Origin: JBGQOG01 sp052113705 | Lineage (GTDB): Bacteria > Pseudomonadota > Alphaproteobacteria > Rhodobacterales > Rhodobacteraceae | Assembly: GCF_052113705.1 (NCBI RefSeq) | Contig: NZ_JBGQOG010000002.1 | Coordinates: 248,001 to 312,000 of the forward strand | Reading direction: 5' to 3' | DNA: 64,000 nucleotides | Part shown: piece by piece, positions 58,695 through 64,000 of the stretch | Layout of the letters: every line of letters starts with the position of its first letter | How positions within the stretch are numbered: position 1 is the stretch's first letter | Notes under the pieces: model-generated | Databases searched by the model: none | Told to the model about the DNA's origin: nothing | What the model saw: only the letters and a program-made list of their open reading frames with translations | Program-made: the position numbers and the translations under genes

Positions 58695-59420
58695 TCAGTG
58701 CCCCTTCACGGCTGCGGCCAGCCAGGCCAGAACGTCTGTGGGGGTGGCAAGATGGTGCCTTGTGGCGGTCTCACCCTCGCCGATCTTGATGCCGGTGCCG
58801 CCCTGCGCATTGGCCCAGACGATCGCCGGCTCATCAGTGGTGTCATCCCCGAGGTAATAGGGATGCCGCCCCGCGAAGGGCGCCTCGGCCGATAAAAGCG
58901 CCAGCGCCGCGTCTTTCGACGCCCCGGCGGGGCGCAATTCCACCGCCATTTTCGCGCGTTGCAGGCCATAGCCGGGCGAACGGCGGGCGAGGGTGCTGGC
59001 GAAGTCCAGCACTTTGCTCTCCGCTTCCGGACGCTCGCGGTAGTGCAGGGCACCGCCGTGCGATTTGGGTTCAAAATGCAGCCCCTCGGCGGTCGCAAAC
59101 ACGGCAAGCTCGGTCTGCAAGCGGCCAAGGTTCGGCGGCGGCGGCGAGTCATGGCCGCGACGCTCGCCCCCGTGGCTGCCGATCATCTCACCGGGAAAGC
59201 CGGGCAAGAAGGCCTCCAGCACATCCACCCCGCGCCCCGAGACAATCGCCAGCGCCCCCCCGGTGGCTTTGTGCACTGCCGTCAGCAGCGGCATCAGGCC
59301 GTCGGGCACGATCACCGCTTCGGGGCGTGCGGCGATGTCAACGAGCGTACCGTCGAAATCGAGGTAGAGCGCGGCGCGGCGCAGGTCGGGCGGCGGCGGG
59401 GGGGCAATAAAGGTCTTCAC
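58695..59420 (-). CDS. otsB: Trehalose-6-phosphate phosphatase
   Basis: HAD-family phosphatase (241 residues). Motif I is LYLDFDGTLVDIA (18-30), motif II is in LAIVSGRGVDVLEAFL near 58, and the C-terminal GDDTTDEPAI near 190 is motif IV. A proline-rich start (MKTFIAPPPPPDL) precedes it. First gene of the otsB-otsA pair, divergent from hemH. Confidence 0.95.
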   Translation of the reverse strand: MKTFIAPPPPPDLRRAALYLDFDGTLVDIAARPEAVIVPDGLMPLLTAVHKATGGALAIVSGRGVDVLEAFLPGFPGEMIGSHGGERRGHDSPPPPNLGRLQTELAVFATAEGLHFEPKSHGGALHYRERPEAESKVLDFASTLARRSPGYGLQRAKMAVELRPAGASKDAALALLSAEAPFAGRHPYYLGDDTTDEPAIVWANAQGGTGIKIGEGETATRHHLATPTDVLAWLAAAVKGH

Positions 59421-59519
59421 GATGTCCAGTTTGCTTGCAAGGTGAGATTGACGCAGGGAGAAAACGCGTTAACTCGGGCATGGGTTCCCCGTATTCCCCG
59501 AAAATGATCAGGAAATGAC

Positions 59520-60578
59520 ATGACTGCCGCCGAAGTAAGCACCGCGCGCCCCCCGCATGCCGCCGCCGACCACCCCGCTCTGCCCAAGGCCAAGGTCGGG
59601 ATTCTTCTGGCCAATCTGGGCACGCCGGATGGCTATGACTATTGGTCGATGCGGCGCTATCTGAACGAGTTCCTCTCGGACCGTCGGGTGGTGGACCTGC
59701 CGCGCTACCTCTGGCAGCCGCTGTTGCAGCTGGTGATCCTGACCCGGCGGCCCTTTGCCTCAGGGGCGAATTACAAATCGATCTGGAACCACGAGGCCAA
59801 TGAAAGCCCGCTGCTGACCATCACCAAGGATCAGGTGGCGGCTCTGCGCGCGGCAGCCACGGCGCAATGGGGTGACCGGGTGATGGTGGATTTCTGCATG
59901 CGCTACGGCAACCCGTCCACCCAAAGCGTGGTGGACCGGATGGTGGCGGCGGGCTGCGACCGCATCCTGTTCTTCCCGCTCTATCCGCAATATGCCGGGC
60001 CGACGACCGCCACCGCGAATGACCAGTTCTTCCGCGCGCTGCAAAACACCAAGCGGCAGCCCGCCAGCCGCACCGTCGCGGAATATTTCGAGCGGCCGGG
60101 CTATATCGACGCGCTGGCCGCATCGGTGGAGCGGGCCTATGCCGGGCTTGCGGTGCGGCCCGATGCGCTGGTGGCCAGCTATCACGGCATGCCGAAGCGT
60201 TATCTGCTGGAGGGTGACCCCTATCACTGCCAGTGCCAGAAGACCTCGCGCCTCTTGCGTGAGCGGTTGGGCTGGGCGCCGGGGCAGATCATCACCACCT
60301 TCCAGTCGGTGTTTGGCCGCGAAGAATGGCTCAAGCCCTATACGGTCGAGCATGTGGCCGAGCTGGCGCGGCAGGGGAAAAAGAACATCGCGGTGATTTC
60401 GCCCGCCTTCAGCGCCGATTGCATCGAGACGCTGGAAGAGATCAACGGCGAGATCCGCGAGGCCTTCCTGCATGCGGGCGGCGAGAGCTTCACCTATATT
60501 CCCTGCCTCAACGACGATCCCGCCCATATCGGCGCGCTGATGGAGGTGATCGGCGAAAACCTGACCGGCTGGGTTTGA
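59520..60578 (+). CDS. hemH: Ferrochelatase
   Basis: Inserts Fe(II) into protoporphyrin IX, the last step of haem synthesis (352 residues). KVGILLANLGTPDGYDYWSMRRYLNEFLSDRRVV (about 25-58), VASYHGMPKRYLLEGDPYHCQCQKTSRLL near 220 with the active-site His, and ISPAFSADCIETLEEI near 297 with the catalytic Glu are all present. The ATG at 59520 follows GGAAATGAC. The downstream region holds a hairpin with tRNA-like arms and then a terminator. Confidence 0.97.
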   Translation: MTAAEVSTARPPHAAADHPALPKAKVGILLANLGTPDGYDYWSMRRYLNEFLSDRRVVDLPRYLWQPLLQLVILTRRPFASGANYKSIWNHEANESPLLTITKDQVAALRAAATAQWGDRVMVDFCMRYGNPSTQSVVDRMVAAGCDRILFFPLYPQYAGPTTATANDQFFRALQNTKRQPASRTVAEYFERPGYIDALAASVERAYAGLAVRPDALVASYHGMPKRYLLEGDPYHCQCQKTSRLLRERLGWAPGQIITTFQSVFGREEWLKPYTVEHVAELARQGKKNIAVISPAFSADCIETLEEINGEIREAFLHAGGESFTYIPCLNDDPAHIGALMEVIGENLTGWV

Positions 60579-60590
60579 GCCCCGGGGGCA

Positions 60591-60625
60591 TGCGGTGCGA
60601 GGGTATCGAACCCTCTTGCGCCGCA
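60591..60625 (-). other. Hairpin shaped like a tRNA acceptor/T-arm minihelix
   Basis: On the minus strand 7 nt (GCGGCGC), AA, then GAGGG, the 7-nt loop TTCGATA, CCCTC, and 7 nt (GCACCGC) line up as a 7-bp acceptor stem with one mismatch stacked on a 5-bp T-stem. No D- or anticodon arm is present. Function unknown; could be a tRNA remnant or chance. Confidence 0.45.
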
Positions 60626-60655
60626 CTGCCGTGGACATGTGGCGATGGCATGCGA

Positions 60656-60681
60656 AAAGGGCGGGGAAATCCCCGCCCTTT
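60656..60681. terminator. Bidirectional terminator between hemH and the L,D-transpeptidase gene
   Basis: AAAGGGCGGGG-aaat-CCCCGCCCTTT, an 11-bp perfect stem with A/T ends, in a convergent gap. Confidence 0.85.
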
Positions 60682-60703
60682 GTGTGTTGTGACCGTTGCG
60701 ATC

Positions 60704-61324
60704 CTAGATCAGCAGCACCTGCGTGCCGACCGTGGTCAGCCCGAACAGCTCCTGGATATGTTCGTTGTACAGGCCGATGCAGCCGTTCGAGGATTTGCGG
60801 CCGATCTTGCGCGTGTCATGCGTGCCGTGGATGCGGTAATACTGCCACGACAGATAAAGCGCATGGGTACCAAGCGGATTGTCCGGCCCGGCGGGCACGA
60901 AGGCCGGCCATTCGGGGTTACGCTCGCGCATCGCGGGCGTCGGCGACCAGGTCGGGCCGACCACTTTCTTGATCACTTCGGTGCGGCCCTTGCGCGTCAG
61001 GTCGGAGGAAACCGGCACCGAGGTCGGGTAGAGCTTGTAGACCGAGCGGTCTTCGTTCCAGAAATGCAGCGCCCGCGAGGTGATGTCGACCAGGATCACA
61101 CCGTTCTTGGTGTTGTCGAAATAGGGCTGCCAGTCCAGCGCACGGAAGCTCGAGATGTTGCGGCGCATGTTGGTATAGGCGTTGTCTTCGGTCTGCGTGC
61201 CCGAATCATAGACCGTCTGCGCCAAGGCGGGCGCGGCGAGGCTGACGCCCAGACCTGCGCCCAAAAGCGCGGTGCTGGCAATGAAATGCCGACGGTTCGG
61301 CCCCGTTTTGCGCGCGTTGCTCAT
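60704..61324 (-). CDS. L,D-transpeptidase (YkuD domain), exported
   Basis: A 206-residue exported enzyme of peptidoglycan 3-3 cross-linking or lipoprotein attachment type. The Tat-like signal (NRRHFIASTALLGAGLGVSLAAPALAQ, 10-36) has RRHF. The YkuD domain (about 75-206) carries His166 in HGTHD and Cys182 in SSNGCIGLYN. The usual Arg two residues after Cys (GCIR) is Gly184 here. The start at 61324 is supported by GGAGAAG. It converges on hemH. Confidence 0.92.
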   Translation of the reverse strand: MSNARKTGPNRRHFIASTALLGAGLGVSLAAPALAQTVYDSGTQTEDNAYTNMRRNISSFRALDWQPYFDNTKNGVILVDITSRALHFWNEDRSVYKLYPTSVPVSSDLTRKGRTEVIKKVVGPTWSPTPAMRERNPEWPAFVPAGPDNPLGTHALYLSWQYYRIHGTHDTRKIGRKSSNGCIGLYNEHIQELFGLTTVGTQVLLI

Positions 61325-61490
61325 CTTCTTCTCCAAATGCCGATGCCCGATGCGATTTTCCCTCCCTTATTGCGACAATGCCGCAGGCGCAAATCAAACT
61401 GCTGTCATCGCGCTGTTTCACGAAACTGTGGGTTTGCCCCGAGGGGGTCTTGCCTGTAAAGGTCGGGCCGACCTGATCCGGATATCTGAC

Positions 61491-62003
61491 ATGACACGCC
61501 TCAAAGGCCTTCTTTTTCTTTCTGCGCTGGCCCTTGCGGGCTGCCAGAGCCCCGAGCCGCCGCAACTGGGCCCCGATGGCAAGCCCCTGCCGCAACTCTA
61601 CCGTATCAAGCCCTCCGATGAGGCGCGGATCACCGAAGGCATGCTGGCTTCGGTCAACGCGCTGCGCGCCGCCGCAGGCGATGGCCCGCTGGCGCTGAAC
61701 CCGCAGCTGAGTGCCGCCGCCGAGATCCATTCGCGCGATATGGCCGCGCAGAACCGCCCCTGGCACTTTGGCTCGGACGGCTCCTCGCCGCTCGCGCGGG
61801 CGCAGAAGGCGGGCTACATGGGCCATGTGAAGGGCGAGAATATCGCCGAGACCTATGAGACCGAAGGCGAAACCCTCGCCGCCTGGATGGACACGCCCGA
61901 CACCCGCGCAGTGGTGCTGAGCCCGGAGGCGACGGACCTGGGCTTTGACTGGTATCAGGAACCGAGCGGCAAGATCTGGTGGACGCTGATCACCGGCGGC
62001 TGA
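61491..62003 (+). CDS. CAP-domain (SCP/PR1) lipoprotein
   Basis: A 170-residue protein with a lipoprotein signal (MTRLKGLLFLSALALAGC, lipobox LAGC at 15-18), hence membrane-anchored. The CAP domain (about 50-165) has LASVNALRAAAGDGPLALNPQLSAAAEIHSRDMA, HFGSDG and GHVKGENIAETYE, the putative metal/active-site residues of the family. Functions of bacterial CAP proteins are mostly unknown; a cell-envelope role is likely from the flanking L,D-transpeptidases. The ribosome site is weak. Confidence 0.88.
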   Translation: MTRLKGLLFLSALALAGCQSPEPPQLGPDGKPLPQLYRIKPSDEARITEGMLASVNALRAAAGDGPLALNPQLSAAAEIHSRDMAAQNRPWHFGSDGSSPLARAQKAGYMGHVKGENIAETYETEGETLAAWMDTPDTRAVVLSPEATDLGFDWYQEPSGKIWWTLITGG

Positions 62004-62070
62004 GACCGGCGGTCCGGGCCTCGCCCGCGGCCCTTTCGCCTGATCCGCCGCCCCTTCGCCTGATCCATTG

Positions 62071-62099
62071 AAAAAGCCCCGGAAATTCCGGGGCTTTTT
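62071..62099. terminator. Intrinsic terminator after the CAP lipoprotein
   Basis: AAAAAGCCCCGG-aaatt-CCGGGGCTTTTT, a 12-bp perfect stem, able to act on both strands. Confidence 0.93.
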
Positions 62100-62145
62100 G
62101 CATTCGGTCTTTGCTGCAGGATCCGTGTGGATCTGTGACTTTGGC

Positions 62146-62196
62146 CTGTCACCGACAGGGGCCCGTCACGGATATCAGCCTGTCACGGATAGATGA
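62146..62196. repeat. Three 17-bp tandem direct repeats
   Basis: Units begin at 62146, 62163 and 62180, each with C-C/T-x-GTCAC-x-GA-A; the second and third share GTCACGGATA exactly. The third unit includes the last codons of the L,D-transpeptidase gene on the minus strand. Iteron-like, no function assigned. Confidence 0.6.
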
Positions 62197-62695
62197 ACAC
62201 CGGGGTGCCCAGCGGCACTTTCGAGAAGATCTCTTCGATCTCCTCGTCGGTCACGGCAATGCAGCCTGCGGTCCAATCGGGATTGCGGCCCTTTTTCCCA
62301 TCGGCTTCGCCATGGATGAAGATGTCGCCGCCCGGCTTTTTGCCGATGGATTCGGCATTCGCCACATCTTGCGGATTGGGATAGGAGATCCGCAGGCTCA
62401 GATGGTAGCTGCTGCGCGTGTTGAGATAGTCGATGTAATAGAGCCCCTCGGGCGTTCTGCCATCGCCTTCATAGCGCTTCGGCCCCACCGGATTGCCGCC
62501 CAGCGCCACCTTGTATTTGCCCACGACAGCCTGTTCCGAGAACAGGTACATCATGCGGCGTTCCTTGTAGATTTGAATTTGCGTGATCGGCGGCCCGTCG
62601 TAACGGGGCAGACGGATCAGCTCCTCTCCCCGCCGAAAGCAGGCAGACAAGAGCGAAAGGCCCGCGAGGCCAAGGAAGCTGCGTCGGAAAATCAT
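62183..62695 (-). CDS. L,D-transpeptidase family lipoprotein (YafK/ErfK-like)
   Basis: A 170-residue exported protein. The lipoprotein signal is MIFRRSFLGLAGLSLLSAC (Cys19), also with RR near its start. The catalytic domain shows YFLYSE-like MMYLFSEQAVVGKYKVALGGNPVG (about 48-71), His128 in IHGEADG and Cys145 in TAGCIAVTDEE, matching the YafK branch where Ala follows GCI. In other bacteria YafK relatives release Lpp or Pal anchors. It faces the CAP gene tail to tail. Confidence 0.9.
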   Translation of the reverse strand: MIFRRSFLGLAGLSLLSACFRRGEELIRLPRYDGPPITQIQIYKERRMMYLFSEQAVVGKYKVALGGNPVGPKRYEGDGRTPEGLYYIDYLNTRSSYHLSLRISYPNPQDVANAESIGKKPGGDIFIHGEADGKKGRNPDWTAGCIAVTDEEIEEIFSKVPLGTPVFIYP

Positions 62696-62856
62696 GGAGG
62701 AGGCCTGTAAGGTACTGCGTTTATTATTGCCCCTCTTTTACGTCAAAATCGCTGTGCTGCCTAGCGCCCCTGAAGGCCGCAACGCGCGCTGTGACCCGCT
62801 TTGCGGTCACGGAACCGTTATCGGGGGCAGCAGAACCGCGCGCGCTGCGTGTTGGC

Positions 62857-64000
62857 TCAGCCGCGCGAGAATCGCGCCATCAGCTCGACATGCACCGACC
62901 AGCGGAACTGATCGACCACTTGCACCCAGTCGAGCCGGTAGCCCGCCGCGATCAGCGCCCGCGCATCGCGGGCGAAAGTGACCGGATTGCACGAGACATG
63001 CGCGATCACCGGCACCCGGCTTTGGGCCAGTTCGGCCACCTGTGCGGCCGCACCCGCGCGCGGCGGGTCGATGACCACCGCGTCAAAGCGCGCCAGCTCA
63101 TCGGGCAAAAGCGGGCGGCGGAAGAGGTCGCGCACCTCGGAACTCAGCCGCTTCAGTCCCGGCGTGCCGCGCCAGGCGGCGTCGAGCGCGGCGATCATCG
63201 CGGTCTCTCCCTCCACCGCATGCACTTCGGCCTCGCTGGCCAGCGGCAGCGCAAAGGTGCCCGAACCCGCAAAGAGATCGGCGATGCGCCCCGCGCCCGA
63301 GACCGCCTCGCGCACGAGAGAGAGAAGCGCGGCTTCGCCCTCGGCCGTTGCCTGCAAAAACGCGCCCGAGGGCGGGGTGACGCGGGCCGCGCCAAAGCGT
63401 TGGGTGGCCGGACGGCGCTGGGCAATCGCTTCGCCGTTATAGCTCAGCCCCGCCAGATCGGCGCGCGTCGCCAGTTTCACCAGCGCCTGAATGAGATCGG
63501 CATCCGCCTCTTTGCCGCCCTTGCAGCTGACATCGGGGCCCGCTTCGGAGAGGGTTACGGTAAAGGACATCTCGCCCTTGCGGCTGTTGCCGAGCTGCGT
63601 CGCCTCGCGCAAAGCGGGCATCACCGACATGAGTTCGGGGCGCAGGATCAGGCAGCCCGGCACCTCGACCACCGTGTCGCTGCCGCGCGCGTGAAAGCCC
63701 AAAAGCACGCCCTTTTTCGTCCGCCGTCCGGAAAACACCGCCCGGCGGCGCGAGTGCAGGGGCGAGGTGTCGATGCCGCGGATCTCGGCTTCGATGCCCT
63801 GCGCGTGCAGCGCCTGCCGTACCGCCGTCTGTTTCCAGCCCGCCACGAAAGCATCCGAGCCGTGCTGCAACTGACAGCCGCCACAGGACCGGTAATGCGG
63901 GCAGGGCGGGCGTACGCGGTCGGCGCTGGGGGTCAAGATCTTCGGGGCGGCGATGCGCCCTTCGCTGATCTCGCCGGTGACCACTTCGCCGGGCAGGGCC
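62857..64000 (-). CDS. RNA (uracil-5-)-methyltransferase, RumA/TrmA family (5' end outside window)
   Basis: A class I SAM-dependent methyltransferase making 5-methyluridine in rRNA or tRNA. The frame is open to position 64000, where ALPGEVV of an N-terminal TRAM-type domain is still readable, so the start lies outside. The [4Fe-4S] ligands are CPHYRSCGGCQL, SAM-binding residues are DLFAGSGTFALPLA, the catalytic Cys is in HVSCNPVTFARDA and VVIDPPRAGAAAQV is the substrate motif. Whether it is a 23S rRNA or tRNA enzyme cannot be told from this part. Confidence 0.94.
   Translation of the reverse strand, partial: ALPGEVVTGEISEGRIAAPKILTPSADRVRPPCPHYRSCGGCQLQHGSDAFVAGWKQTAVRQALHAQGIEAEIRGIDTSPLHSRRRAVFSGRRTKKGVLLGFHARGSDTVVEVPGCLILRPELMSVMPALREATQLGNSRKGEMSFTVTLSEAGPDVSCKGGKEADADLIQALVKLATRADLAGLSYNGEAIAQRRPATQRFGAARVTPPSGAFLQATAEGEAALLSLVREAVSGAGRIADLFAGSGTFALPLASEAEVHAVEGETAMIAALDAAWRGTPGLKRLSSEVRDLFRRPLLPDELARFDAVVIDPPRAGAAAQVAELAQSRVPVIAHVSCNPVTFARDARALIAAGYRLDWVQVVDQFRWSVHVELMARFSRG

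Noticed and set aside
62791..62810. GTGAC-c-CGC/GCG-GTCAC hairpin before the RNA methyltransferase gene end
   Set aside because: A plausible weak terminator for the minus-strand methyltransferase, but it has a bulge and no T-run, so it is not listed as a feature.
1..64000. CRISPR arrays, insertion sequences, prophage or gene-transfer-agent structural genes
   Set aside because: I looked for regularly spaced repeats, transposases, integrases and phage structural proteins and saw none; the only tandem repeats are the 12-bp and 17-bp ones listed.

Overview
The window is about 64 kb of GC-rich chromosome with very dense coding on both strands. It looks like a purple non-sulfur alphaproteobacterium of the family Rhodobacteraceae, close to Rhodobacter. 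The main evidence is a Rieske protein gene preceded by a petP-petR regulator pair, an order I know from Rhodobacter capsulatus. Supporting evidence is a gltB/gltD pair split by a secreted protein, a lptC-lptA-lptB-hpf-ptsN block lacking rpoN, and a CtrA-type box in front of radC. I see no insertion sequence, prophage, rRNA operon or CRISPR array, so this reads as core chromosome with one accessory-looking polysaccharide locus.

Layout. 1-5.3 kb: cytochrome bc1 Rieske subunit (cut by the window start), petR, petP, divergent ilvE, a small basic protein, a DMT-type transporter, and the divergent ohr/ohrR peroxide-defence pair with two operator-like palindromes. 5.7-17.3 kb, all minus strand: queG, a glutathione S-transferase, mtgA, gltB, a secreted protein of unknown function, gltD, uppP and an NDUFA9-like epimerase. 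17.4-22.8 kb, plus strand: tRNA-Leu(CAG), a short RNase D, kdsD, lptC, lptA, lptB, hpf and ptsN. These cover Kdo synthesis, LPS transport, ribosome hibernation and nitrogen PTS.

22.8-34.2 kb: a polysaccharide locus. The minus-strand genes run cysQ, kdsB, a family 2 glycosyltransferase, galU, galE, a GT4 enzyme, a GT92/GT2-like enzyme, a GT14-DUF5927 protein and a sulfotransferase. A KpsM-like ABC permease faces the other way. Sugar-nucleotide supply, glycosyltransfer, sulfotransfer, PAP disposal and export in one place suggest a sulfated surface polysaccharide. This is an inference.

34.2-46.6 kb: alkB, dnaK-dnaJ behind a sigma-32-like promoter, radC behind a CtrA box, an exported protein of unknown function, secA, a parvulin-type PPIase, argJ with an unusual lysine-rich N-terminus, mutT, and an independently transcribed 45-residue protein. 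46.8-52.2 kb: the rimP-nusA-rnpM(ylxR)-infB operon. 52.4-64 kb: pip, ubiG, a MarR regulator, a nitrilase-family amidase, grxC, comF back to back with a methyltransferase, otsB-otsA, hemH, two L,D-transpeptidases flanking a CAP-domain lipoprotein, and an RNA m5U-methyltransferase cut by the window end.

The points most worth a second look are the putative sulfated-polysaccharide locus, the 69-nt hairpin between uppP and gltD, the secreted protein inside the glutamate synthase operon, the 45-residue protein, the CtrA box at radC, and a tRNA-minihelix-like hairpin after hemH.
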